From Bdellovibrionales bacterium (GTDB taxonomy: Bacteria > Bdellovibrionota > Bdellovibrionia > Bdellovibrionales > UBA1609): a stretch of 64,000 nucleotides of DNA. The notes below the pieces were generated by a model, which was not told the origin of the DNA, made no database searches, and saw only the letters and a list, made by a program, of their open reading frames with translations. Positions 51,178 through 60,725 of the stretch are shown piece by piece (position 1 is the first letter of the stretch; the number at the start of each line of letters is the position of its first letter). The position numbers and the translations under genes are program-made. The stretch covers positions 2,356,001-2,420,000 of the forward strand of contig JADJNU010000001.1 of NCBI GenBank assembly GCA_016714165.1, in the 5' to 3' direction.

Positions 51178-52431
51178 CTACTTTTCTCGTTTTATAATGG
51201 CACCCAAGCTCGACAACTTCTCTTCGAGTCTTTCATACCCACGATCCAAGTGGTAGATGCGACTGATTTTTGTCACTCCACTGGCGACCAGACCAACGAG
51301 CACCAGACTCGCGCTCGCGCGCAAATCAGTCGCCATCACCGGCGCTCCCTCGAGGCGCCCGGGAGTTCCCCGCACGACCGCCACTCGAGACTTTGGTGTT
51401 ATATCAGCACCAAGTCGCACCAACTCCTGAACATGCATAAATCTATTCTCAAACACCGTTTCAGATATGAGGCTGGTTCCCTCCGCCTGAGTCATCAAAG
51501 CCATGAACTGGGCCTGCAAATCTGTTGCAAAAGCCGGAAAAGGTGCCGTTGTGATATCGACTCCATGAAATCCATTATTTCGATGGACAGTTATTTCATT
51601 TTTTCCTCGAGATATCTTCAATCCACTCTCTTCCATCTTCAACAAGAGAGCTTCAAGATGATCAACCACACAGTCCGTAACAGTTACCTCTCCGCCCGTT
51701 ATCGCCCCTGCAATCAGCAAAGTCCCTGCTTCAATTCGATCAGGGATAATTCGATGAGTGGCCGGCTTCAATGAAGTCACTCCTTCTATTTTTATGATAC
51801 TTGTGCCCGCACCCGTAACCCGAGCTCCCATCGCATTCAGATAAGTGGCGAGATCGATAATCTCTGGTTCCTTCGCGGCATTTTCAATAAGCGTGGTCCC
51901 TTCAGCTAGAACGGCGGCCATCATGAGATTTTCAGTACCCCCCACTGTTGGAGAATCAAACAAGATCCGCGCTCCCTTCAACCTGGAACATTCCCCAATG
52001 ACATAACCCTTCTCTATCTTCAAATCAGCGCCCAATTCCCTCAAACCATCCAAATGAAGATTAATGGGTCGAGAGCCAATTGCACAACCGCCCGGCAGAC
52101 TTACTACAGCATGCCCGTAGCGAGCAAGAAGTGGTCCTAAGCACAAAATACTTGCACGCATCTTACGAACAATATCGTAGTGAGCTTCAAAACTATCTGC
52201 CCGATGAGTTTGAATTTTGACGGAAGTTCCCTCGCGACTAAAACGCGCTCCTAGAGAATTCAAAAGCATTGCCGTCGATTCGATATCCACAAGCCTAGGC
52301 ACATTTTCAAAAAAATGCTCACCCTCTGCCAAGAGCGAAGAAAAGAGGATGGGCAATGCCGAATTTTTAGATCCGCTTGTCGTTACGGTACCAGCGAGAG
52401 GACCGCTCTTTGCTACGACCATTTTATCCAT
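51178..52431 (-). CDS. murA: UDP-N-acetylglucosamine 1-carboxyvinyltransferase MurA
   Basis: A 417-residue enzyme of normal length. K-S-G-P-L-A-G-T-V-T-T-S-G-S-K-N-S-A-L-P starts the first inside-out barrel; the catalytic Cys lies in L-P-G-G-C-A-I-G-S-R-P near 115; T-D-L-Q-A-Q-F-M-A-L and R-A-S-A-S-L-V-L-V close the active site. It transfers enolpyruvate from PEP to UDP-GlcNAc, the first committed step of peptidoglycan synthesis, in the cytoplasm. It follows prmC with a 25-base gap on the same strand. Confidence 0.94.
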   Translation of the reverse strand: MDKMVVAKSGPLAGTVTTSGSKNSALPILFSSLLAEGEHFFENVPRLVDIESTAMLLNSLGARFSREGTSVKIQTHRADSFEAHYDIVRKMRASILCLGPLLARYGHAVVSLPGGCAIGSRPINLHLDGLRELGADLKIEKGYVIGECSRLKGARILFDSPTVGGTENLMMAAVLAEGTTLIENAAKEPEIIDLATYLNAMGARVTGAGTSIIKIEGVTSLKPATHRIIPDRIEAGTLLIAGAITGGEVTVTDCVVDHLEALLLKMEESGLKISRGKNEITVHRNNGFHGVDITTAPFPAFATDLQAQFMALMTQAEGTSLISETVFENRFMHVQELVRLGADITPKSRVAVVRGTPGRLEGAPVMATDLRASASLVLVGLVASGVTKISRIYHLDRGYERLEEKLSSLGAIIKREK

Positions 52432-52456
52432 TCGTAAAACCTTCTCCCTTAGACAT

Positions 52457-53338
52457 CTACTTCCTTATCGCGACTACCATTCTATCCCATCCCGCCAGGT
52501 CATGATAGGATTCAACGCATTCAAATTCGTCTTTCTGCATAATAATTTTGACAACTTGCTCCGACTGTTTTGCCCCATGTTCAAGGACCAAAGCCCCACC
52601 TTTAGCTAGTCTCCTCGCTATAATTGGAACCCATTCCGAAAATTGCTCCAATCCAGTTTCGCCTCCATACAGGGCCAAATGAGGTTCAAATTTCTTCACT
52701 TGCGGACTCATTTCTGGGTCCTCAAGCCCAATGTAGGGAGGATTTGCCATGACCAAATCGACGTTGTTCCAGTCCACCAAGGCAGAACCCATTTTTTTCT
52801 CGAATTCCTGCACTCTGGACTCAATAAAAGTTGTTTGATCCAAAAGGCCCAAAGTTTGAGCATTTTTAACAGCATAAGTTAAGGCTTGAGCAGAGCTATC
52901 GATCGCTAATAAATTCCCGCCACATGCTCTGAGCAATGACAGTCCGATACAGCCTGTTCCGCAGCCAAGGTCGATGAACTTGAAGCCAGCTTCTCTTTTG
53001 GGTTCAAGCGACATCAGCCACTTTTCACCAAATTCAACAAGCATTTCAGTCTCGGGACGTGGAATTAAAACACCTGGACCAACAAAGAAGCGGGATCGAT
53101 AGAAGTCTCGGTAACCAACAATATAGGCAAATGGCTCTCCAGCGACTCTTCTCTCTATCCAAGCAAAAAACTGACTTTCCTGATCCTCTGTAATGCCCAA
53201 AGACCCTTTGATGATGAGATCTTCTCTGCGCCACTTTAACTTTTCAGCCAGAAACCACTCTGCTTCCAACCGCGCGTTTTCTATGAAAGCATCTTTTAAT
53301 TTCTGAGAACCAAGCCTGATTATTCCATCAATTGTCAT
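52457..53338 (-). CDS. prmC: Release factor glutamine methyltransferase PrmC
   Basis: A 293-residue SAM-dependent methyltransferase. An N-terminal helical domain (1-90) is followed by the SAM site D-L-G-C-G-T-G-C-I-G-L-S and the catalytic N-P-P-Y motif (V-M-A-N-P-P-Y-I-G near 200). It methylates the Gln of the GGQ motif in release factors, and the gene for its substrate RF1 lies 15 bases upstream. Confidence 0.93.
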   Translation of the reverse strand: MTIDGIIRLGSQKLKDAFIENARLEAEWFLAEKLKWRREDLIIKGSLGITEDQESQFFAWIERRVAGEPFAYIVGYRDFYRSRFFVGPGVLIPRPETEMLVEFGEKWLMSLEPKREAGFKFIDLGCGTGCIGLSLLRACGGNLLAIDSSAQALTYAVKNAQTLGLLDQTTFIESRVQEFEKKMGSALVDWNNVDLVMANPPYIGLEDPEMSPQVKKFEPHLALYGGETGLEQFSEWVPIIARRLAKGGALVLEHGAKQSEQVVKIIMQKDEFECVESYHDLAGWDRMVVAIRK

Positions 53339-53353
53339 TTGCAGCTGTCGTTC

Positions 53354-54427
53354 CTATTTTATACCCTGATGTTTCAGCAGTTCAGCCTGAAAATGAGCCT
53401 TGAGCGGATCTATGATTGGCTCCATGTCTCCCGCCAATACCTCATTCAATTGATGGATAGTTAATCCGACTCGATGGTCTGTTATTCGCGACTGTGGAAA
53501 ATTGTAAGTTCTAATTCTTTCGCTTCGATCTCCAGTTCCCATTTGAGCCAATCTGGCTGTGGACGCTTCTTTTCTTGCCTTTTCCTCCTCCAAGGCCAAC
53601 AGACGAGAATACAAAACCTTGAGCGCCTGTTCCTTGTTTGAAAGTTGCGACTTGCCGTCCTGACAACTCACCACCAAGCCGCTCGGAATATGGGTCACTC
53701 GAACAGCTGACTCCGTCGTATTAACAGATTGGCCCCCGTGTCCACTCGAACGAAACACGTCTATGCGCAAGTCATTGGGGTCGATCTTTACGCTCACTTC
53801 GTCTGCCTCTGGCAAAATGGCTACTGTAACGGTCGACGTGTGAATTCTTCCTTGAGACTCGGTCTTTGGAACTCTCTGAACTCGATGAACGCCGCTCTCG
53901 AACTTTAAATTTGAGTAAACGCGATCGCCAGTGATGGAAGCGATAATCTCTCTGTACCCACCCAAGTTACCGGGCGATGCGCTAATTAAATTAACCTTCC
54001 AGCCTCTCTTGCTCGAGTAATGAGAATAGGCAGCAAATAATTCAGCGGCAAATAGACTCGCTTCGTCGCCACCTGCTCCTGCACGAATCTCTAATATAAC
54101 GTCTTTCTCGTCAGCAGGATCCTTCGGCAATAACAGAACCTGTAGATCCCTCTGCAATTGATCTTGGACTTGGACCAAGTGCGCCAGTTCCTCTTTTGCG
54201 AGATCTCTGAGATCTTCGTCCCTGTCGTGTTCTAATATTTCTTTGTTGCCAGCAATTTCAGCTAGGGTTCTTTTGTATTCCCGAAAAGCACGAACCACAT
54301 CCTGAAGGCTGGATAATTCCTTCATTAAGCTCCTGTACTTGTCCTGATCATTTGCAATTCCGGGTTCCTGTAATTCTTGTTGAATTCGCTCGAAACGACT
54401 TTCTACCTCTTCGAGCTTTGAAAACAT
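53354..54427 (-). CDS. prfA: Peptide chain release factor 1
   Basis: A 357-residue class I release factor. The stop-codon recognition domain holds H-R-V-Q-R-V-P-K-T-E-S-Q-G-R-I-H-T-S-T, and the peptidyl-tRNA hydrolysis motif is G-H-G-G-Q-S-V-N (GGQ near 231-233). It reads UAA and UAG. A normal length and a coiled-coil first domain are present. The gene lies in the order rho, prfA, prmC, murA on the minus strand. Confidence 0.94.
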   Translation of the reverse strand: MFSKLEEVESRFERIQQELQEPGIANDQDKYRSLMKELSSLQDVVRAFREYKRTLAEIAGNKEILEHDRDEDLRDLAKEELAHLVQVQDQLQRDLQVLLLPKDPADEKDVILEIRAGAGGDEASLFAAELFAAYSHYSSKRGWKVNLISASPGNLGGYREIIASITGDRVYSNLKFESGVHRVQRVPKTESQGRIHTSTVTVAILPEADEVSVKIDPNDLRIDVFRSSGHGGQSVNTTESAVRVTHIPSGLVVSCQDGKSQLSNKEQALKVLYSRLLALEEEKARKEASTARLAQMGTGDRSERIRTYNFPQSRITDHRVGLTIHQLNEVLAGDMEPIIDPLKAHFQAELLKHQGIK

Positions 54428-54656
54428 TTTTCGCTCCGCTTCCTAATCCATTCTTTTCTGGATGTTTATCTTTACTTATATTTTTTAGGCATGTTATCAA
54501 GATAGTTCTCTGTAAAAATTATCATCTCGACTATCATGTTGCCTGAATGGGACATCCACAGAGTTGTCCACATATTTTACATTGCGCATTATTTCTTGGT
54601 GGCTATCTTACGCAATCCCAATCAATAATTCTTTTTCTTTTGTTTTCAAATACTTA

Positions 54657-56225
54657 TCAGCCACTCATCCCTGACAAAAAGTCCTTATTTCCCTTGCAAT
54701 CCTTCAACTTATCCAACAAAAACTCCATGCTATCCACAACATTCATAGGGGCCAATACCTTGCGTAATATCCACAATCTGTTCAGCTCACCCTTTTCAAT
54801 GAGAAGATCCTCTTTACGAGTTCCCGACTTATTAATGTCCATACACGGAAAGATTCTCTTTTCCATGAGTTTTCTGTCTAAGTGAATTTCAGAATTGCCG
54901 GTCCCTTTAAACTCTTCAAAAATGACTTCGTCCATTCGTGATCCCGTATCGATCAGGGCGGTAGCTATAATCGTTAGACTTCCCCCTTCTTCAATATTAC
55001 GAGCGGCGCCGAAAAATCGCTTCGGCTTGTGCAACGCATTAGAGTCCACTCCTCCAGATAAGATTTTTCCAGAAGGCGGCACCACCGTATTGTAGGCACG
55101 AGCAAGGCGCGTAATTGAATCTAATAAAATGACCACATCATGTTTGTGTTCAACAAGACGCTTCGCCTTTTCGATAACCATCTCAGCGACTTGTACGTGT
55201 CTTGTTGGTGGTTCATCAAAGGTTGAACTTACAACCTCCCCCTTTACCGTACGTGACATATCAGTCACTTCTTCAGGTCGCTCATCGATCAGTAACACGA
55301 TAAGCTTCACCTCAGGGTGATTGCTGGAAATCGCGTTCGCAATGTTTTGAAGCAAAACTGTTTTTCCCGTCCGCGGGGGAGCAACAATCAAAGCCCTTTG
55401 ACCCTTTCCCAAGGGCGCCATCAAATCGACCACCCGGGTGGTATATTCGTTGGGCTGGTGTTCTAATAACAGGCGCTCTTGTGGATAGAGCGGCGTTAAA
55501 TTATCAAATAAGATCTTATTCTTCGCCTTTTCTGGTGGCTCAAAATTCAGAGCATCAACCTTCAAAAGGGCAAAATATCTCTCTCCGTCTTTGGGCGGAC
55601 GTACCGTACCAGTTATTGTATCGCCCGTGCGCAATCCAAAACGGCGGATCTGAGAAGGACTGACGTAGATATCATCAGGTCCTGGAAGATAATTATAATC
55701 GGGAGAGCGCAAAAAACCATAGCCATCAGGCAATATCTCCAAAACTCCATCACCGTAAATATCTCCAAGCTGAGCCGCTCTCTTCAAGATCCAAAAAACC
55801 ATATCTTGCCGACGCATTCCTGCCGCGTTTTCAATCTTGAGCTTTATTGCCAAGGCGGTAAGATCACGTATATCTTTTGACTTAAGATTTTTTGAGCTGA
55901 GATCACCCCGCTCATCTTCGCTCAAATTGATATCTGATAAATCGACGTTCTCGTCTATCACTTCAATTTCGTCTTCCTCACGCATCGGCATTTGACGTTT
56001 GCCGTTGTTTGGAGCTCCCCCATATTGATGGCGCTTCTGCTGCTGGTGAGAGGGTCGGCCCTTTTTATGAAGATTGTTGGGTCGAAAATCCCTCTTCTTG
56101 TGGTGTCTATCGCGATCTCTATCCCCGCGATTTTCTTCTAACCGATTATCCTCCGCACGACTTTCTGCTTTTGGCTCCGACTCGACCACTCCAATTGGAG
56201 CTGTAGGCTCTTTTTCCTCTGACAT
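54657..56225 (-). CDS. rho: Transcription termination factor Rho, with long N-terminal extension
   Basis: A 522-residue hexameric helicase. Residues 1 to about 105 are a low-complexity extension rich in Arg, Glu, Lys, His and Gln. The cold-shock-type RNA-binding domain (about 150-220, G-Y-G-F-L-R-S-P, Y-V-S-P-S-Q-I-R-R-F) and the ATPase with Walker A P-P-R-T-G-K-T (about 285), Walker B V-I-L-L-D-S-I-T-R and the Q-loop follow. It ends transcription at untranslated RNA. E. coli Rho has 419 residues; the extra N-terminal part could bind RNA or drive condensate formation. A hairpin in the leader may regulate it. Confidence 0.94.
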   Translation of the reverse strand: MSEEKEPTAPIGVVESEPKAESRAEDNRLEENRGDRDRDRHHKKRDFRPNNLHKKGRPSHQQQKRHQYGGAPNNGKRQMPMREEDEIEVIDENVDLSDINLSEDERGDLSSKNLKSKDIRDLTALAIKLKIENAAGMRRQDMVFWILKRAAQLGDIYGDGVLEILPDGYGFLRSPDYNYLPGPDDIYVSPSQIRRFGLRTGDTITGTVRPPKDGERYFALLKVDALNFEPPEKAKNKILFDNLTPLYPQERLLLEHQPNEYTTRVVDLMAPLGKGQRALIVAPPRTGKTVLLQNIANAISSNHPEVKLIVLLIDERPEEVTDMSRTVKGEVVSSTFDEPPTRHVQVAEMVIEKAKRLVEHKHDVVILLDSITRLARAYNTVVPPSGKILSGGVDSNALHKPKRFFGAARNIEEGGSLTIIATALIDTGSRMDEVIFEEFKGTGNSEIHLDRKLMEKRIFPCMDINKSGTRKEDLLIEKGELNRLWILRKVLAPMNVVDSMEFLLDKLKDCKGNKDFLSGMSG

Positions 56226-56272
56226 TACTTACTCACACTTCCCACCTACCTCTAGGCGGTCCCTTTCATAAT

Positions 56273-56308
56273 AAAAAAGCGAGATGACATCTCTTCCTAG
56301 GTCGCTTG
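56273..56308 (-). terminator. Hairpin with U-run in the rho leader (attenuator candidate)
   Basis: On the minus strand, AAGCGA pairs with TCGCTT around an inner GAGAT-GTC-ATCTC stem, followed by TTTTTT. It has the form of an intrinsic terminator about 50 bases before the rho start, with no gene upstream on that strand in this window. It could attenuate rho transcription. Confidence 0.5.
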
Positions 56309-56611
56309 ATAAACTTCGTATTCTTAGAGTGATTTCACTTCATTTTTGTTTGAATTATTATCCGAGAAATAAAATAGCCTGAGTGGCTAGCGAAAAGACC
56401 CTACAATCAAAACGCACTTGTTCATTAATTATATTATCAAATTTTGTTATCACTATCAGGCCAACGAAAACCCTTACTCACGGCTGGCATTAATTATGGC
56501 TGCGCCAGAGCCTCTGTCATAGGACTCAAAGGAGGTCAATCGAAACCCTGTTGGGTCGGGTATTACTGGTCTTCCATTGGATGAACAAAGCTTTCATAAT
56601 AGATACGGTCA
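56309..56611. other. Divergent promoter region between rho and the metallopeptidase
   Basis: An AT-rich gap that should contain promoters for both divergent genes. I see no gene or clear operator. A GGAGG element near 56530 is not followed by a coding frame of useful length. Confidence 0.35.
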
Positions 56612-58171
56612 ATGGGAGGGAAAATGGGTGGGAGGGGCAATTTTAAATTTTACTTGTGGACGAGTGTGTTGGTGTCTGCAATTTTCTTGCTTTCTGTCAC
56701 CACTTTAGGGGATGTGTCTCCACTTTGCGATGACCTAGCTCGCTTTGCCTGTGCTCCAGGCTCTTACAAAGATGGAACCGGAGAAATTAAAAGTGAGGTG
56801 GAAGTCTCCAAATTAATGTCCTCGTATAGAGAGAAGTCCTTAGCTTTTCTTCACGGCCGTTTTGAGAAACTTATTAGTGATCCCAATAATTCATATTTCA
56901 AGACCGTCGCTGTGGCAGGTCTTGGGTTAAAAAATTCTCCTCAATGCTCTTCGGCTTTGAAAGAAGATATTGTGGCTTGTAAAATAAACCTCATTGAAGG
57001 ATTAACGACGATTGCTCAGAAATATTCATTGCGTCCGTTATTGCCAAACACTGGTTTGGAGCGAGCTGGAAACCTAAGAGAAATAGACTACATCATAGGA
57101 AATAATTCTTTTCAAAGAATTGTTGAGGAACTGAACGACCAAGCTCAAAAGGACCTCGGCAATCCTGAAACGACTAAAAAAATCAAAGAAAAAGTATTTC
57201 CGAAAATAAAGGACCTCATAATTGCTCGTCTGAACCAGATGTCCATTCCCGATGAACAAAAGAGTTTGATGACAAGCAAGGTGAGTTCTATTTCTTTTGA
57301 AGGAACCACCTGTGAAGGGTTTGGGGGAGTTGGATCGAGCAAAGGCGAGATTGTTTCTTCTCTTCTTGTTCCAAATGCTTACTACAATCCTATCCAAAAT
57401 TCATTTAAGGTCTGCTCTGGCTACCTACTGCAGTCCACCAGTGAATTCGAGATTGCTGCTACTATTGCTCACGAATTGAGCCACAGCATTGATCCGTGTG
57501 TTATCGCTCTAGGTCCTGCTGACTTTGGATTTAAATACTCCACTTCACAAGACTTAAAGAAAATGGAGAACGAATATCCCATCAAGAATGTTATCGAGTG
57601 CCTCCGCGATAAAAGGTCAATCGGTGCTCTCAATTTCAGTTCTGCCAAAGATGAAGGTGCCTCAAATAAGGGTGGGGCGATGGGGCAACCAGCCAGTAGC
57701 AAGGCAAATTCACTGGGAGACAGCCAAAATATGATTGGTCCATTTGCCGGCGAAGGACCTCCAACACCACAAAAGCCCAAGGAGGTTTCCTTTTGTGAAA
57801 ATGACCAAATTGGAGAAAGCTTTTGCGATTGGATGGCAGCTGAGGTCTTACCGACTTATATGGAAGAAAACCACAAGCTTACTCCCGCACAATACCTCAT
57901 TGGTTATTCGAATGCGAAGCGGTTGATTTGTAGGATCGAGCCAGAAGAAGACGAAAAAAATCTCAAATATCTTGACGTACATCCTCCAGGTGGAGACAGA
58001 ATAAATAAGATCCTCTTAGTTAACCCAAAGGTGCGAGCCCAAATGGGGTGTCCGCCAAAACATCTTACAACTGTTTATTGCGACTCGGAAAAACGATTAG
58101 ATGGCCCGAACGAACCTAAGAGTCCTTCCGCTCAGCCATCACAAACTGTCCCTGCAACAGGTGCGAAATGA
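56612..58171 (+). CDS. Exported M13-like zinc metallopeptidase
   Basis: A 519-residue protein with a hydrophobic N-terminus (about 12-33) as signal or anchor. The stretch N-A-Y-Y-N-P-I-Q-N near 255, then A-A-T-I-A-H-E-L-S-H-S-I-D near 285-297 (the HExxH zinc site), and the later G-E-S-F-C-D-W-M-A-A-E follow the pattern of neprilysin-type M13 peptidases, though the third ligand E-x-x-x-D differs in detail. Paired Cys residues suggest disulfides. A Pro/Gly-rich insert (about 350-390) lies between the motifs. A second ATG at 56624 has GGGAGGG just before it and may be the start. Confidence 0.7.
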   Translation: MGGKMGGRGNFKFYLWTSVLVSAIFLLSVTTLGDVSPLCDDLARFACAPGSYKDGTGEIKSEVEVSKLMSSYREKSLAFLHGRFEKLISDPNNSYFKTVAVAGLGLKNSPQCSSALKEDIVACKINLIEGLTTIAQKYSLRPLLPNTGLERAGNLREIDYIIGNNSFQRIVEELNDQAQKDLGNPETTKKIKEKVFPKIKDLIIARLNQMSIPDEQKSLMTSKVSSISFEGTTCEGFGGVGSSKGEIVSSLLVPNAYYNPIQNSFKVCSGYLLQSTSEFEIAATIAHELSHSIDPCVIALGPADFGFKYSTSQDLKKMENEYPIKNVIECLRDKRSIGALNFSSAKDEGASNKGGAMGQPASSKANSLGDSQNMIGPFAGEGPPTPQKPKEVSFCENDQIGESFCDWMAAEVLPTYMEENHKLTPAQYLIGYSNAKRLICRIEPEEDEKNLKYLDVHPPGGDRINKILLVNPKVRAQMGCPPKHLTTVYCDSEKRLDGPNEPKSPSAQPSQTVPATGAK

Positions 58172-58596
58172 GCGATTTAAAGTTGATGTTCCTATATTTG
58201 CTGATTCCTGTGCACATCGCTTTTGCTAATCCTTCAACGGTCGAAAGGACAAATCGCAAACCCAACCAAATTGAAAGGTCAACTATCCGTATTAGAGTTG
58301 TGTATGGCGAGAGAACGACGTTTTTCGTTGTCTATAAAGTAAAAAATGGAGGGAAAGTGGAGTTTTCAAATAACCTAGGAGCCCGGGAAACCAAAGAAAT
58401 TTCTGCGGGTGATCACGATTATTTGAAGTTAAAAGTTTCAAGCCTCTCTGGTACAAACAACGAAAAGAGATTCTGTTTGAGAAATTTTATTGAGGTAAAA
58501 ACTGATGCCCGTGAACTCGTTGGATGTATAGGTGCTACCAATAAGCTTGCCAAAGGCATTCAACATGTTACAAACCTAATCAGCACTATTTTTTAG
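58168..58596 (+). CDS. Exported protein of unknown family
   Basis: A 142-residue protein with a signal peptide (residues 1 to about 21, ending A-F-A). The mature part is basic and strand-rich (T-I-R-I-R-V-V-Y-G-E-R-T-T-F-F-V-V-Y-K-V). Two Cys near 111 and 125 could pair. It overlaps the metallopeptidase gene by 4 bases, so it may be an inhibitor, chaperone or partner of that enzyme. Confidence 0.6.
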   Translation: MSDLKLMFLYLLIPVHIAFANPSTVERTNRKPNQIERSTIRIRVVYGERTTFFVVYKVKNGGKVEFSNNLGARETKEISAGDHDYLKLKVSSLSGTNNEKRFCLRNFIEVKTDARELVGCIGATNKLAKGIQHVTNLISTIF

Positions 58597-58796
58597 GGTC
58601 GCCACTAGGTGGGATTTTAGGGTATCAGAACCCGTATGACTCAATTCAAGTCGGTGTATCACTTTGCTACCTGTCAATTCGGACCGCATTTTCATTATTT
58701 TTTTGTCAATAGTTTGGTCAGTTCTTAGAAAACCTTCTGGTTTCCCTTAATTTTTTTGGACCCTTACCGATACTTATACCGAGGGGGGTTCTGGAC

Positions 58797-59168
58797 ATGG
58801 ATACTTACAATTCTGATTTGCCCGCTCCTCGGCTTCCGTTAGTCATGGATGTGGAGTTCCGACGAAGTTATGCCCGGCAATCGGATAAGGGTAAGCTGCG
58901 AAATATCAGTTTGACTGGGGCATTTCTAGAAACTGGAGTTCTGGGACTTGGAGCCGAAGATAAGGTAAATCTCACTTTTGTTGTCAGTGGCAGAAGGCGC
59001 AATATCACAGCGACCGTTGTGTGGAAAAATACTTTGGGATTCGGGGTACGATTTCACCCTACAAACAACCGTGACATACAGATCGTTGACGATCTTATGT
59101 ACTTTGTCGAGAGCAAACGTGAAACTCGCAGAGACGTCTTAGACAACATCTTTAGGCGCGTTGCCTAG
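58797..59168 (+). CDS. PilZ-domain protein (c-di-GMP binding)
   Basis: A 123-residue PilZ protein. The R-x-x-x-R region is seen as R-R-S-Y-A-R near 23-28, and the N-I-S-L-T-G-A-F-L-E-T-G block (about 37-48) matches the (D/N)-x-S-x-x-G motif. G-F-G-V-R-F near 83 closes the barrel. It probably senses cyclic di-GMP and relays it to motility or envelope functions; the partner is unknown. Confidence 0.85.
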   Translation: MDTYNSDLPAPRLPLVMDVEFRRSYARQSDKGKLRNISLTGAFLETGVLGLGAEDKVNLTFVVSGRRRNITATVVWKNTLGFGVRFHPTNNRDIQIVDDLMYFVESKRETRRDVLDNIFRRVA

Positions 59169-59179
59169 ACGGGCTTCGC

Positions 59180-60613
59180 TCACTCAATTTGCGTTTGGGT
59201 AGATGTATTAAAGTCGAGAGACTGACGTCTCTTCTTTTTTCGGACCATTACAAACAGAGCTACAGAAGCAAACAATAAGAGAGCACCAACACCGAGAGCC
59301 ATCGTTTGATCTGGATCCCCATTCATTAGGTCATTGAGTCCACCCCCTCCTCCAGCATTTGCCTGCGGTCCTTCCTCACCTGGCGCTGGTGGAGGCGGAG
59401 GTGGCGGAGGAGGCGGAGGAGGCTCAATCCCTCCCACGCCCGCTGCGCCACCCGGCGGAGGTGTCCCAGGCTCAAAATCCCCCGGTGGATTCTGCGGATT
59501 GTTTGCGGCCATATCAGGGGGATTTCCCAAATCAGATGGTGGGGGTGGAGGAACTCCTCCTTCAGTGCCACCTAAAGCAGACCCTCCATTTGGCGGCTGA
59601 GCGCCTGTTTCTCCACTTTCTGCCTGCTGTGGAATAGGTGCCTCTACTGCTACATCAGCACCCCAATAGCGAAGTTGAGTCCCTGCGGCCAGGTCACCCT
59701 TTGACTCAACATCTGGATTTGTTGACCAAATCTCTTTCCAGCTATCAGCGTGACCCAGTAATTTCTTGGAAACAGTTTTCAGATTATCCCCTTCCTGGGC
59801 TGTGTACATACTAGGGGAAACACCATTGTCTTCATAGTAAACAAGAAGCTGCGATTCATCGGCAGAGCGACGTGGTGAATTGTAATAAACTTTATCCCCA
59901 GTCTTTACTTTTCGCTTGAGATTTGGATTAACCTTTAAAAGATCTGATTTCCTATTTGATCCATAAATTTTCTTACTGATTCCTGCAAGCGTGTCCCCCG
60001 GTCTCGCCAAGTAGACCGCATTTACAAGAATTCCATTCTTCTTATAAGGGGTGCTTGCAATCTTTTTTAAGGAAACAACTGGCCTAAGGGCAGGTGACTC
60101 TCCCGCACTTTCAACATAAGAACTCGAAGAAATGCTTGGCGTACTCCCTTCGTCAATTGCTGCTCCAGTGGTCGCTCCAGTGTCCCCAGTTTCAGAAATC
60201 ATTCCTGGCTCAGGAGTTGGGTTGATTTCTTCGCTCGATCCGGGTTCTGGACTCGTGCTCATCGCAGTATCTGAAGATCCGCCAGTTTCTTTGGCTATTC
60301 CATCTTCAGAAAACCCATCATCGGCCATCCCCTCATCATCAGCTAATTTCTCACCCACGTCCGTTGAATCCGAAAATTCAGATTTCCCCTTGGCTGCCTC
60401 GGCTCCTACTGAGCCACTCTCAGCAGAGAGACCCTCATCTTCTGCAGTTTCCCCTTCTATTAAACCTTCGGAATCTCCCCCGCCCTCACCCACCACAGCA
60501 TCCGATTCAGCTGAGGATTCGGCCGCTTTATCCTTTTCAACACTTCCGGAAGTGCAAGACCATATGCCAAAAGAAAAAATAATCGGTAAAAAGACGTATA
60601 CGAGTTTATTCAT
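59180..60613 (-). CDS. LysM lipoprotein with acidic spacer, poly-Pro tract and C-terminal membrane anchor
   Basis: A 477-residue protein. A lipobox (G-I-W-S-C, Cys near 20) is followed by a long acidic Ser/Glu/Gly-rich spacer (about 25-170). Two LysM-like domains come next (Y-L-A-R-P-G-D-T-L-A-G-I-S-K-K-I-Y-G near 205 and Y-T-A-Q-E-G-D-N-L-K-T-V-S-K-K-L near 270), then a Pro-rich region with ten consecutive Pro, and finally a membrane segment with a basic tail. Peptidoglycan binding is expected. Lipid at one end and a membrane helix at the other is unusual, so it may span the envelope. Confidence 0.75.
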   Translation of the reverse strand: MNKLVYVFLPIIFSFGIWSCTSGSVEKDKAAESSAESDAVVGEGGGDSEGLIEGETAEDEGLSAESGSVGAEAAKGKSEFSDSTDVGEKLADDEGMADDGFSEDGIAKETGGSSDTAMSTSPEPGSSEEINPTPEPGMISETGDTGATTGAAIDEGSTPSISSSSYVESAGESPALRPVVSLKKIASTPYKKNGILVNAVYLARPGDTLAGISKKIYGSNRKSDLLKVNPNLKRKVKTGDKVYYNSPRRSADESQLLVYYEDNGVSPSMYTAQEGDNLKTVSKKLLGHADSWKEIWSTNPDVESKGDLAAGTQLRYWGADVAVEAPIPQQAESGETGAQPPNGGSALGGTEGGVPPPPPSDLGNPPDMAANNPQNPPGDFEPGTPPPGGAAGVGGIEPPPPPPPPPPPPAPGEEGPQANAGGGGGLNDLMNGDPDQTMALGVGALLLFASVALFVMVRKKKRRQSLDFNTSTQTQIE

Positions 60614-60725
60614 TGCTGCCTAACCTCAATTTGACGACAAATAGCTAAAATACTGTAAACATTAGATCATATTTAGACTGGGAGGGAAAATAATAATTCT
60701 TGCTGGCCCGCCCTTTGTCACCCGA

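Noticed and set aside
59334..59600. Plus-strand Gly-rich ORF
   Set aside because: It is the mirror of the poly-Pro tract of the LysM protein.
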